Origin: Globomyces pollinis-pini
Lineage: Eukaryota > Chytridiomycota > Chytridiomycetes > Rhizophydiales > Globomycetaceae
Length of the DNA: 64,000 nucleotides
Assembly: GCA_025399215.1 (NCBI GenBank)
Contig: MU621092.1
Location: 1 to 64,000 of the forward strand
Reading direction: 5' to 3'
The notes beneath the pieces are model-generated. The model was given only the letters and a program-made list of their open reading frames with translations. It had not been told where the DNA came from and searched no databases. The position numbers and the translations under genes were made by a program. Within the stretch, counting starts at the first letter, position 1. Each line of letters begins with the position of its first letter. This document shows, in pieces, positions 22,759 through 35,096 of this stretch.

Positions 22759-24179
22759 ATGGACGAACTTTTAGCACATATCATTGGATCCAAACCAGAT
22801 TCAAAACTGATTCAAACTCTAAAATCATCGTCATGTTTGTCATCGATGACCTCAAACGGATTGGATCCGTTGGATTTAATTAGTCCAAAGGAACACTCTC
22901 TGGGGTACTTTTTTATTCTCATCAATCGATTCAATCATACTAATACCATCAATTCAATGGTAATATTAGTAATACTTAACTCTAGTTATGTGAAAAGTTA
23001 CTTGAATTCTCAACTGTATTCCATAAACCATCTTTGTCCCCTATTGCTGATATTGCCTTTCAATTCTTCTCTTCATTAAAACTGGATTTGAAACTATCGA
23101 CTCTCATTCAAACTAACTTTTGTTTACGTTGGTGCCAAGATGGGAAAAAGGTATACCTTACCCCGTTGCATCCAATCATCTTGAAGCGTTGTTTGTCTCT
23201 CAGGTCTTACCGTTTCGGTACTATTGTTTTCAGCTAAATTTGAACTAGCTCTTCGATTGTTGAAATTAAATATTACGGATTTTCGACCTGATCAACCAGA
23301 TGGTGGAGATGTAAAGGATTATTTGCTTTACAATTATTATGGTGGATTGATATATATCGGTTTAAAAATGTTTGATCAAGCAATCATTTCTTTTAATCAT
23401 TGTATTTATACTCCTGGTCAAGTCACCTCAGCAATTCAAATTGAAGCTGCTAAAAAGTTGATATTGGTGACCTTGATCAATAGTGGAAAGGCTTATAACT
23501 TACCCAGACAGTTACCATCTTCGGTTCAACGAGCTATCAATCAGTCTCTTCAACCCTATCAACAGTTTGCAGATGCATTTGATTCCTTCAATTTTAACAA
23601 AATTAACAAACTATTCGTTACTTCCGAGCCGACCTTTGTTGCCGATGACAATTTGGGATTAGTAAAGCAATGTTTAGAAGCTTTAGTTGGTATGTTCATT
23701 CTTGACTCGTTTCTTTATCCTTTGTTATGCAGTCAACTACTACCTAAAATATTCAATCAAATGTCTTGACATTCCTATTTTTCAATTCGTATTAATCATT
23801 AGGAAAGAGAATTCAACAACTTACAAAGACCTATTTGACTTTATCGATAGGTGACATTGAAAAAATAATAGGAACTATTGGAATATCATATTTACAACCA
23901 TTTACTGTAGAAACAAAGATTTGTAAAATGATTGAACAAGGGCAGATTCATGCTAGTATATCCCACCGTGACAATGGCATGATATCTTTTAAAGATGATG
24001 CTGGATGCTTTGAAGGGATTGATACTGCTGATATCCTAGATGGTGAAATTGACCAGTTGAAAGTTATATCTGCAGGTGTCACCAGTTTAGATTCAAAATT
24101 GGGACTTTCAAAGGCGTTTTTGAATGCGACCAAGACAGAATTCAACAACATTGGTACTGATTCCATTATGATGATGTAA
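22759..24179 (+). CDS. CSN3: COP9 signalosome subunit 3
   Basis: PCI-domain subunit of the COP9 signalosome, which removes NEDD8 from cullin ubiquitin ligases. Start at 22759 (MDELLAHIIGSKPDS). Introns of 26 nt (near 22960), 31 nt (near 23219) and 103 nt (23700-23802) are removed. The joins reproduce the family: YLTPLHPIILKRCLSLRSYRFALRLLK, then LVKQCLEALVGKRIQQLTKTYLTLSIGDI. The last exon carries the winged-helix part of the PCI domain (ICKMIEQGQIHASISHRDNGMISF). Earlier TPR-like helices include LLYNYYGGLIYIGLKMFDQA. CSN3 is absent from many yeasts, so a retained copy suggests a fuller signalosome. Confidence 0.9.
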
Positions 24180-24407
24180 TTTTGAATAAAATCATTTTTC
24201 TAACTTGCCAAACATTCTTGATTTACTTGACACGTCTTCTCTTTAATACACTAGATGCACTAACACTGTGTTTAGTGCTACAGTTGTAACTTGACTCAGA
24301 AGTGGCTTTTCCAAAGTATAAAAAATTTGGGTTAAATTCACTTGGAGTAACAGCATAGATAACGTGAATACCAAATTACTAAATTTTAATTACCGGACTA
24401 GAATTTA

Positions 24408-27400
24408 ATGGGGAAACAAAACAAACAAAAATCAACTCCAGTTACACCTGATAAAACTAAAAATAAATCAAATTCAAAACCTTCGGATGATACTGTAAAA
24501 CCTGTGTCAATCAGACAACAATTATTTGGAAATTGGACTGGTTTGAATCTTTCATAGTATTGATTATTCATTAGGGAAGGTACCAGTTTCACTTTTGAAT
24601 GAGCACTGTCAACGGGAAGGTTGGAAAAATCCAATTTACAATATCAATGTATAAATTTGTTTTAACATAAAGGAAACGAAACACAAAGGATTTCAATGTA
24701 AAATTTCTTTAGCGAGACATAATAAGAAAACGAACGAACTGGATGTCGTTACATTTTATGATAAAAACGAATTTTATGCATCTCAGCAATTGGCTAAACA
24801 CTCTTCGGCTACTTATTGTCTTCATCGGATTTGTTCTCATTTATCATTAGGTAAGTTACACTGATAGCTCTCTTGAACGCCGTAAATTACAACGCTAATG
24901 GCTTTAGGATCATTATTACCACCGATAATGCGTGATATTTGGAATAAATGTGAAAAAGTGAAAGGAGACAGTGATCCCGATATGATTCCTATCAATTACG
25001 CCAAAGACCCATTTTCATCGGAAGAAAAGCGATTAAATAAACTGCTAGAACAAACCGCAAGTGAACAAGCTACTCCTTGGTTAGAATACCCATCGATACA
25101 TATCCCTAAACAGTTACGAGATGAACTGGAGTCTCTGATACGTTCCAATATAAATTCTGCTGTAGAAGGTACCTTTGATTCAAAAACAGATACAAAATAT
25201 GTCAAGCAGATGTTGCTTAAGAAAGGTTTTAGAAAAGCCCATGTTGAGGAAGCACTCCAATATCGGTCTGATTTGACATCAGTAAACTTGTGTGTATAAT
25301 TCATTGATTTAGGCCATGGATTGGTTGTGTATTCATATCCCTGAAGATGATTTACCAGTATCAATGAGACCAGTGGATAAAAAGTCGATAGTTTTACAAA
25401 ATCACACCAGTGATTCACTTTCAAGAGAATATGTGATTGAAAGACTGATGAAAACTGGATTTTCTAGATATCATTGTGATGAACATTTGACTTTGGCTGA
25501 AGATGATGAATATCTGGCTTTATCCTCAATATGTCATACCTTGGCAGGGATTGAGAAAGAAATTGTGACAGTAGTTGATGTTGAGGAAAAGGATTTACTT
25601 ATAAATGAAGAATTAGAAGCACTAGAGTCTATTTATGGTGATCAATTTCAACACGAAGCATTGCCAGGTCGAAGAAAGTTTGTGTTAAATCTGGAATTAT
25701 CTGGTCCAATTGAACTGTACATTTCAGATCAATGCAATTATCCGCATGAAATTCCTGCCATGGTGTTTTCGGAGTCCATCCTCCCAGCATACATAAGATT
25801 AGGGATTGTGAAAAATGTGTTGATTGATTGTGTATCCTTTATTGGTGCACCAATGATATTCAGTATTATATCCTCTATTGAAGAACACACTCCGCTTTTA
25901 ATTGATAATCCCCCGCTTCTAGAATCTCTATATCCAAAAAGAAATGCAATCAACTTTTCTGTGTCTTCCACTAAAAATCATCAGAATAATAACCGTCGAA
26001 ATGGACCATCAACTTCCAAAAGTGATTCTGACGATCTGTTGCTGCAAGCTCACAAAAAGAAGATATCTTTACCAGAATACAAAAAAATGTTGACTATTAG
26101 ACAGAAGTTACCGTCATATAAATTTAAGGAAGAAATATGCCATGTATATTGCTGTAGATGGTTAATATTATAGGCATTAGCGGAGAATCAAGGATTAGTT
26201 ATCTGTGGTGAAACTGGTTGTGGAAAGAGTACACAATTAGGACAATTTATTCTGGACCAAATGATCGAAAGTGGGAATGGATCCAAATGTAATATTATAT
26301 GTACGCAACCTAGAAGAATCAGCGCTATTGCACTTGCAGATCGAGTTGCAAATGAAAGAATTGAAAAGGTTGGCAATGAAATTGGTTATTCAATCAGGGG
26401 CGAATCAAAGCAATCTAATAGTACAAAGCTATTGTTTTGCACTACTGGGTAAGTGATCAAATTATTAATAGGAAGTGTGTTATTGCGAATGATCCAAGAC
26501 AATCCTGATATATCACATATTAGCCATGTAATTGTAGATGAAGTACACGAGCGAGGTGTAGATAGTGATTTTCTTTTAGTGCTGTTAAAAGATTTGATGA
26601 ATAGAAGACCGGACATTCGGGTAGTCCTTATGTCTGCCACAATTGATGCCAATACATTTACAGATTATTTAAACTGCCAGAGTCTGGAGATTCCAGGGTT
26701 TACACACCCAGTGCAAAATTTATATCTGGAAAACATTATCGAAGCAACAGGTATTTATATTTCCATTTGTCGATTTATTTCATAGGTTATATACCAGAAA
26801 ATTCCATCAAATCGCGAAAATTTGATCAAGATTCGGATGAGGAATGGGGAGATGCATTTGAAAACATATCAAATATAACCAAAAATGGCATAAAGAAATT
26901 GATTGCTTCAGAGAAGGATCCAGCTTATAAGATTGATTATGGTTTAATTTCTGCTACAGTTCAATATATTTGTGAGAATAATGATAGTGGAGCTATACTA
27001 ATATTCCTTCCTGGTAATTAAATTGCATTAATGTGAAGGTGTAATGGAAATTAAAAAATGCATTGATAGAATTAAGACTGACCTACGGTCAATTTTGGAC
27101 GAACTGGAAATATTCCCGTTACATTCAAACTTGACCAGTTCAGAACAATCAGCTGTGTTTAGAAAAATGAAAACCGGCATACGAAAGGTGGTTGTATCTA
27201 CCAATATTGCTGAAACGTCTGTCACAATGTAATCGAATGTTTTACTGATATAATTAGAGATGATGTTGTGTTTGTGATTGATACTGGAAGAGTGAAAGAG
27301 ATGAAATTGATCAACAATGTACTGTCTTTAACGGAAACTTGGGCATCAAAAGCTGCCTGTAAACAAAGAAGAGGAAGAGCTGGACGAGTTCAACCTGGGA

Positions 27401-28637
27401 TTGTTTATAAGCTATACTCCAGTTTCTTTGAAGCGAAGCATATGAAAAGAACTACAGATCCAGAAATCTTGCGATTGCCTTTGGAACAGCTTTGTTTACA
27501 AATCAAGACTATGGGAGTTAATGATGTTGTTGATTTTCTGGGAAAAGCTTTAAGCCCACCTCCAACTCCAAATATCTTAACTGCCATAGACTTGTTGGAA
27601 AACCTTAATGCTATCGATGAAAAAGGTGTGTTGACAGCTTTAGGAAGGCATATCTCCTTAATTCCAACTGACATACGAATTGCTAAAATGTTGGTGTATG
27701 GCGCTATTTTTCATTGCATTGATCCAATTTTGACCGTTGCCGCTTGTATGAGTGGAAAGGTACTTTTTTATAGTGTTAAATGATTAGAGCCCTTTCAATT
27801 CTCCGATGGATAAACGAGACGAAGCTTCAGAAGCCCAAGCACAATTTTCACAGTTTAAAAGTGATCATCTAATGGCGTGTAAAGCTTATAAAGAATGGTC
27901 CGAATTACCTGGAAAAGGTTCCAAATATTCATTCTGTGAAAAAGTAAACTCTTTATCTACTGAAACCATTAGAACTTTTTATCAATGACTACATTGCAAT
28001 CTATTCATGATCTTCGAAAACAATTCAAAGATATATTGAAAGATTTGGGATACATTAAAATCTCTGATTTAGAATTGTTGAATTCAAACTCTGAAAATGA
28101 GAAAGTTGTAAAAGCTGTCTTGTTGGCTGGTCTCTATCCGAATATAGCATCAATTGTTATGCCTAAACAACTCTACGACCAAACTTCTTCGGGCTCAGTA
28201 GCAATTACTGCCAAATCATCTGAAATTCGTTATTTTGTCAAGAACGATGGTAATTTAGTGCACGTCAATCTAACTTCTCAGGTCGAGTGTTTATTCATCC
28301 AAGTTCTAGTTTATTTAAAGCCCAAAAATATGAAGAATCTGTTTTAGTCTATAGCAGCAAAGTAGCAACATCAAAAATATTTTTAAGAGACTGCTCCGCT
28401 ATTCCCTCAATTGCTTTATTATTACTTGGGGGTAAAATTGAACTGTTGCATGGTGGCAGATCATTGTCAATCGATAATATCAGATTTCAATCTTTTCCTA
28501 GGGTGACTTCTTTGATCACAGGAATGAGAAGATTGCTAGATAGCGTTTTGTTAGAAAAAATCAATCACCCATCGCTTGATGTAATTCAATCTGAAGTTGG
28601 ACAACTTTGTTTATCTCTGATTCAACACTCACAATAA
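24408..28637 (+). CDS. DEAH-box RNA helicase, DHX57-like (UBA-RWD-helicase)
   Basis: About 1,300 aa in many exons; the intron 24649-24672 is only 24 nt. Domains in order: a Lys-rich start, then [21 protein letters not shown]; a UBA-like helix set ([20 protein letters not shown]); an RWD domain ([16 protein letters not shown]...[10 protein letters not shown]); then the DEAH helicase core with [43 protein letters not shown] and QRRGRAGR; then HA2 and OB-fold ([13 protein letters not shown]) regions. This is the architecture of human DHX57 and yeast Ylr419w, an RNA helicase group linked to ribosomes and RNA handling. The exact substrate is not known for the family. Confidence 0.92.
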
Positions 28638-28692
28638 CTGTAATCAAATCATAGACCAGAATATATAAAATAAAATTATATTTTGCATTGAA

Positions 28693-29700
28693 TCATTCAA
28701 TCTTTGCAGTGATTAATTCTCCAGTTGGTATATTGGCTAATGGAAGCTGTGGCAATAGTTCTGTATCATCTATGAAGAGTTTAACCCTCTTTACTGGAGA
28801 GATTTCATATCTTTCCAAATGGCGTCGTTTAAATTCATGATGAAGCCATCTTACTGTTTTTGGCGTTCCTCCATTAGTTGAACCAGCAGGAATCTTGAAT
28901 TTCTTCATGGACTGATTTGGTGATTTGTAGTGGATCATTATTAGATTTGGTTTCTGCAAATTAGTATAATTATAATGTCTTACCGATCTTGTTACATTTC
29001 TACAGGGAGAGATACTTAAATGCATAGCTTCAGAAATCTTCTTACTCGAAGGATATGTCCCCGACGGATGAGTTTTCACCCTATTTATAGTTGGAGTGTG
29101 AGGTAAACTGCTTAGTGAACTAGCTCCTGGAATTGTACTGCTTTTCACATCACGTTGATCTTGACTGATATCTGTAAGGTTTGCAGTCACTTCAAAGTCA
29201 TCCATATCTACAAAATGATGAATCTGTTCAGTTGAAGGGGAAAATGGGAAAGATGGTTCTGGCTGTATTTCATCAATCTGACAGAATACGTTCCGTTTTT
29301 GCAATTTTGGTGTGCTAAACGATGATTCTATATCTTCGGGAGTGGCTGGTATTGTATCTAAAGTTAAATCTTATATGAAAAGATATTACCATAGCAAAAA
29401 TCCAAGGGAGCCTTCAATGAATCAAATTCCAGACCAGGTTGGAACACTGATTCTTCGGGTATACTGGCAAAATTCCTTATTGAGTTGACGTCATGCATTG
29501 GATTCTCTTGACCAAAAAGGGGGTTCGGATCATCAAAATCAACCATACTATTCATACTACCGTTAAATAAACATTAATAGTACTAGTTATCATTCATCGT
29601 TCGTAACGCGGTTGTATGCACACTATGTTCTAGCAAGCAAACTATACCTGTCAATCAGTGATTTATTCAGCGACTCTTTTGGGGTTGACGGTGATGACAT
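28693..29700 (-). CDS. Hypothetical protein, Ser/Pro-rich with conserved C-terminus
   Basis: The start at 29700 (MSSPSTPKESLNKSLID) joins through a roughly 105-nt intron to MNSMVDFDDPNPLFGQENP and then, by a 32-nt intron near 29380, to a long acidic, Ser-rich segment. A further 30-nt intron (28954-28983) has length divisible by three and no stop codon, so it can be read through. The last 85 residues (KFKIPAGSTNGGTPKTVRWLHHEF onward) look folded and end in a strand-rich section. I do not recognise the family. Its start codon lies 13 nt from the stop of the upstream TPR gene on the same strand. Confidence 0.6.
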
Positions 29701-29713
29701 TAAAACCATTGCA

Positions 29714-31948
29714 CTAGAATATTACAGAACTGTTTCCATACCGTTTTATATTTTTTGACTTTGGGGCAAATTGGGGCGATGAACATGGTGATGAACTTTC
29801 AATAATGTTACTCCTATCAGCATTCAGTGATATTGGCTATTACCTTTTTTGTTTCCGTTGTTTTGTAGGATAATCATCTAAAAATGATTCTTGAGATGAT
29901 ATTAAGTCAATTATGATGTTTTCTTTTTCTTTAATATTAGAATCGACTTGTTCATCATCCTAGATGATTCAGTTGGGTAATATTCTTACCAAATCGGCAA
30001 AATTGTCCCAAACAAATTTTGATTTTTTAACATATTGGCTGGGCGTCAGGGATAGAACTTCGTTTGGTGATATAGTTGGGTTTAAGTCTAAATTTTTGGA
30101 TTCCTGCAGTACTTGATTATTTCGCTTGTTAGGAGATGGTTGTATAATATTCTTTTTACCGAACTGTAGCCGAAACTCTTCCAGCCGATTAAGAGTATCT
30201 GCTAGGCGCTGTGGTTTATCGTAGTGTCTGTAAACTGCAATAAGTTGCTGTAAAGCTTGTTCATGTTCATTGGGATAATCAATCTTTGTGAGAGATATCA
30301 GCTCATTTATAATTGTTTCTAATTTTCCAGGATATAACTTTTCTGATTTGTATATGTAGTTCAAACACTCGACGGAGTGAATCCAGTATCGTAATAAACT
30401 GATCCTAGTTAAAGATGGCCCTTCGAATCGTGGTAAAAGGTCCATTGACATTCTACTAGCCTCTTCAAATTTTTCCAAGGTAAAGTACACAGTTGCTTCA
30501 ATAAGCGTTCAAAACTCTTACCTATATCAAACTTTATCATGTCTACCTGGCTGGTGTGAAGTTTCAATTCTTCTGCAAGAGATATTTGCTTTGAAAAGTC
30601 ATTCAGACCAAAGTCACCAAACCGATGCTTCCTATCTTATTAATGACTTGGAAATACAGTAGTAGCTTTCCTCTTTGTTGTCGTGTATGAAATTCATCTT
30701 GCCTTTTGTTGTGTTTCTCTTGCCAAAGAATTTGTGTTTCTAGTTTATCCAACAAAGTTTTGTTCTCGAAATATGAATCAATCTTCTTTTCAAATGCCTA
30801 GCCATTAAACTCAGGTAAATCGAAACCAATGTCAAATCTAAAACGTTTTTATCTTTCAAAGAGCTGGATATTTCTATAATCATTAGGTAATGGCGATACG
30901 TTTTAATCTACAAGTGACATCGCGCATTTTTGAAAATTGTTGTAGTTTTTCCATTAAATTCACTTAAATTAAGATCAAAATAAAATACATAATCTTTGAA
31001 GGCATGTTGCCTCACCACGTAGATCCTTACGATTCACTTTATACTGTTTTTCTAACAAGCACCACTTTAAAGAATCCTCATACTGCTTTAATTTGAAAAA
31101 AGACCTGGATAAATGTGCAGCAATGGACTCTTGTGTGGTAAAGCATTCAACTAAAAACGTTAACGATATTTTTCGATACACTTGGTAGTGAAGTCTTTAA
31201 ACAGGCTTAATAGTAAAGGTATGTCGTTCCGTATGCCTCCAAGATTTACTTCAATTCTTTTGTATATAAGTTCGATTTGGTTGTGTGATTTTTCTAAAAT
31301 AAGATGTACGTCTTTACTAGTTTTTGAGCGAGGGTTATTAAGATGACTTAAATGCTTCATCGCAATAGCAAACACTCTTTCAGCAGTTTGTACATCAGTT
31401 GGTTGAAGTTCACTAATTTTAGTTTTTGAGTCCCAAAACCTTCTTTTTAAGTAAGCAATTCCGAGTAAATAATATCCATCTACTAAAGCATCCTGTAAAT
31501 TAGCAATATCGAAGAAATTTTTACTGGAACTTTCAAGTGTTTTGCAGTATTCGAAGCAATATCAATACACATTTTAGCATAATCGATCGCTAAATCCAAA
31601 TTTCCAACACTATCTTAAGCTATGAATATAAAAACTTTAATGCAGCTTCACTGATACTTTGGGCCGCTCTAACGTTAACCTTTAATTAGCTGAATATTAC
31701 TCAACAGAATCCTCATTTCTGGAACTCCTCACTCGCTTCCACAGTATCATGGCATTATCAAACACAGCATTCCAATCTTCCAAGTTTCTGAAAAGTGTGA
31801 TTAGCTCAAGCATTGTATTTGCCCATCTTTGTTCATCTACACCGTCCAGCGATTCTATCGTTCTTTTCAATCGCTTGATTGTTCCTTGTATTGACTCCCC
31901 ATTGTTTAAAGTGTTCTTCCGAAATGACTGTTTAATATTTGGCTGCAT
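29714..31948 (-). CDS. TPR-type helical protein (downstream member of a tandem pair)
   Basis: The start at 31948 (MQPNIKQSFRKNTLNNGES) leads through many exons joined by introns of about 22-40 nt. The product is built of paired helices of TPR type, for example ISEAALKNVGNLDLAIDYAKM, YLLGIAYLKRRFWDSK and ISLLRYWIHSVECLNYIYKS. A later segment (EQALQQLIAVYRHYDKPQRLADTLNRLEEF) resembles one in the neighbouring upstream gene, so the two may be paralogues. The final exons encode an acidic then Lys/Ser-rich tail ending at the TAG at 29714-29716. There is no ubiquitin-like domain. A Tonsoku-like N-terminal TPR region is one possibility. Exact exon borders in the middle are uncertain. Confidence 0.6.
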
Positions 31949-32075
31949 TAAGGGAAGTTTATCAATTCTTCGGACAAACTAAATATCAAGATGGATTACA
32001 AGACTATATACTTAATAACAATAATAACAATTATAAAAACAATATTTTACAGAGAAGTATTTTAACATTTACATT

Positions 32076-34585
32076 CTATTTGCGCTCTTTACTTAAATTA
32101 GTTTTGAAACTGGCAGTAACTGTTGTCCCACTTACAAGTATATCATTGATGCGATACATTGGAGACAGCATCTCTTCATCCTCATCAAAGAGCCTCAGCT
32201 TTTCAATCGTTTCTCCGTGTTTGATTTTGTAGATATCAATAAACTTGTTCATTAGATGTTGGAAAGTGTCCGAGTCAGAATAATCCACCAGTTCAAGCTT
32301 CTTTTTGTCTTCACCATACTCGATTTTTATAAAGTCTGCATAACCTTCTCCTACTGGTGAAGTGGCCACTTCTGTAAGTATCTTAGAAAACGCTTACGGT
32401 CGTGTTCATGATTATTATTTACAATCTGGCAACCATCTTCGATTTTAGATTGATCTATTTCCTGTCTTTCTTTACACCTTATATCATTAATGAAAATAGA
32501 TCTACTGATTCTGAGCCGAATGGGTCAGATGAACATATTCTAATGATTCATGTCCTCTATCGTTTAACTCGTGTAAAATGTTACATAGCCTCGCAGTCAA
32601 GGTCGGGGGATGAGACACAACAGCCAATTTCTTTTGCCATCGAAGTTTTTGTATCAGCCTTGACTATTATATGCTAATCAGTTTACCATTATACCGTAGG
32701 AATCATTCTGTACTTCATAATCATTAAAATCAAAATTCATTGGATATTTGCTCACAGACTAATAATGTGTTAATTAGATATGCTACCTTTAGTGTCACTT
32801 TATGTGCCTCCTTTTGTTTCTTTAGTGGTCTTACAACTTCAATTGCGTCATTAAAATCTGCTTCATTGCTATCAAATAAACTATAGTCTTTTTCTGAATC
32901 CTAACAGGGTCAATTATCTCTAATTATCACATTAAGCCCCTCGGGAGAGCTGTCCTCGCTGCGAACCATCAACACCTTCCTTATTCTTGTTAGCCTTGCT
33001 GTCTCCTCTTTTATACGATTGGGTAAATCAAAATATCGATAAAGCTTTAGCAGTCTTTCAACAGTATTTTCTTGCAAACCAAAGTCATGCACTTCTTCTT
33101 CTAATTCCAAAGTCTCTAACAACAGCTTTTCAACAACAACCATAAAATCTGCTGTTTTCTACAGTAAATAAATTATATAGTACCTTATAACCTCGTAGCA
33201 CCAAAGCATCATATAGCAACCGCATATGTACAATTCGCTCTGGTATATTGTCTTTACATATCTCTAAACCTAAGCGAATATGCTTTGATGCATTTAGGGA
33301 ATCTCCTTCCAACAAAAAACTCTTCCCTATTGTTAGGTAATTCATTTACCCAAAGAAAATTGTATATGCGATCGCATATTCTCAAATATTTTGAGCATTT
33401 CCATAATATCAATCAATCTATAATAATCCAGCTTTGCTCGATCAGTAAGGTTCAACTCCCTAATCATGAGCGTGCTTTATACGGTACAGTTGCAGATCCC
33501 CACTTTTCAAACGAAGCTCAAACTCACGTTTTAAATTATTTTCTGAACATGCATTGGAAATTTCGTCTTTTAGTTCATGCACAACCATTAAATTATCCAT
33601 GCAATGGTGCAAGACTGATTCTAGACTTTGGATATCGTCAGTCAGCCAATCCATTGATTCTGACACATTCTCTGCATTTTTCATCTCATTTTCCAGATCT
33701 TCCGAAATATTAAAAGAAGTTTAGTTACATTTAATCCTCTTTAAAGAGTTTGTCGCTTCTGTAAACATTTGAAGTTTCATTAATCGATTAACTAGAATAA
33801 ATAATATGTGTGTATGAATTACTATTTGACTGCGATATACGGATTTCGTTCATATTGTCGCCCAAACTCTACGATGGTTAGTTTATTCTTCGTACCTTGT
33901 GAATACTGCAACAAAGTTTTCCATACTTTGCTAATTTAGATGCTTTTTAATACCTTTAGAGCATTCTTGGAATCGAATTTTTCATCATAGAGGAGAGATA
34001 AGTTTTCATAGATGGTAGCCTGTGCATCCAAATCATCTAAGGTCAACTTAAAATAGGTTAACTGTGTTGCAATGCAATTTGTAATGCTAAATCAAAAGAT
34101 TTATAAGCAGAAGATTCATCACAAAGATATCGCAATGATATTCCAATGTTTAACAGAAACTGTGATTTTAAGTGTGACTTCTGTTCCACTGTAAATACTA
34201 GATGTTAACTTTGATTCATTACCAGTTGATTTCATGACTTTCTGAAATCCGGATTCAAAAGCATTGAGACTCGATTCTACATCCATCATTCGCTGATGGT
34301 TTGAATCACTGCGTCGAAGGTATGATAAGCCAAGCTCCATATACGATTGGACAATGGATTCCTAAATAAGGTCTCTGAAATAGTTACCTCATCATTTATT
34401 GCATTTGTTAAATCCACAAAAGATTGAGCGTACTGAATTGGTAAGTTATAATTGTAACTCGATTCATTAATCAACTCAAATAGATTCCTATCAGCATTTA
34501 GCCAACAGGTTAATGCACTGTTGATTTAGAATTTCATAGGTTACAGCACAGATAATCGTTGATGATCATTTTGATTTGAATTCAT
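32076..34585 (-). CDS. TPR protein with C-terminal ubiquitin-like domain (Tonsoku-like)
   Basis: The start at 34585 (MNSNQNDHQRLSVLALTCWL) joins by a 27-nt intron to LNADRNLFELINESS. At least twelve introns of 23-41 nt follow, including one of 23 nt at 33327-33349. TPR helices include YMELGLSYLRRSDSNHQR, FLLNIGISLRYLCDESSAYKSF and AKLDYYRLIDIMEMLKIFENM. After the repeats comes an acidic stretch (DSEKDYSLFDSNEADFND) and then an 80-residue ubiquitin-like fold (FIKIEYGEDKKKLELVDYSD...LRLFDEDEEMLSPMYRINDIL). TPR, acidic patch and ubiquitin-like domain in this order recall TONSL, a replication-repair histone reader, but its ankyrin and leucine-rich repeats are not seen. The assignment is therefore tentative. 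Confidence 0.6.
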
Positions 34586-34659
34586 TGTCAGTTCGTAAAG
34601 TGATTCACAATATTTCAGTAGACATTCCCTAGTAAATTGATTGATATTCAATTGATATT

Positions 34660-35064
34660 TTACCAATCTTCCTGTTGAAATTCAAAATTATCCGAGTGGT
34701 TATAAATGTGATTTACAATATCTTCCAAAGTCACTAATCTGCTTTCCAAATCCTTTGATCTCTTGAGATTTATTTCCAATTGCTTCATTACTTTGGAGTA
34801 TTCATTTACACCAGCTTGAACTCTGCCAAGGCTGTAGGTTATGTTGGTCATATTTTTTTGGTTTTGTCCGGTAAGGATGAATTTACCATCAACTTCACTC
34901 AAATTCACAATATGACAATGAATCTTTGGTAAATATTTACCCATCAAAAGGTTCTGGAATTTTTGAATGGAAAGTCGCGTTAAATACTTTATCCCAGAAA
35001 CTTTTGCCCAGTCATTGAATGATAATAGTATCTAATATTGATCTGCTCAAATCAATAAAACCAT
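34660..35064 (-). CDS. Small coiled-coil protein with ATG-only first exon (possible BLOC-1/BORC-type subunit)
   Basis: The coding frame is open from 35031 to the stop at 34660 but has no early ATG in its first part. A GT...AG intron of 30 nt (35032-35061) places the ATG at 35062-35064 directly in front of it, in phase. The resulting 124-aa protein begins MILLSFNDWAKVSGIKYL and has a long amphipathic coiled coil (GRVQAGVNEYSKVMKQLEIN, then KRSKDLESRLVTLEDIV). The K-x-DL pattern in a coiled coil recalls KXD1/BLOC-1-related subunits of lysosome positioning complexes, but similarity is weak. An internal ATG at 34947 would give a shorter 95-aa form. Confidence 0.5.
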
Positions 35065-35096
35065 TTAAGCACTAAATCTATTGTATATTATAAAAA

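Noticed and set aside
23217..23236. A possible 16-nt intron in CSN3 (GTACTATTG...TTTTCAG)
   Set aside because: A 31-nt intron using the same donor and the later ...GAACTAG acceptor gives SYRFALRLLK, which matches the family better.
23787..23802. A possible 14-nt intron before KRIQQLTKTYL in CSN3
   Set aside because: The upstream reading NYYLKYSIKCLD does not fit CSN3; one 103-nt intron (23700-23802) joins ALVG to KRIQQL cleanly.
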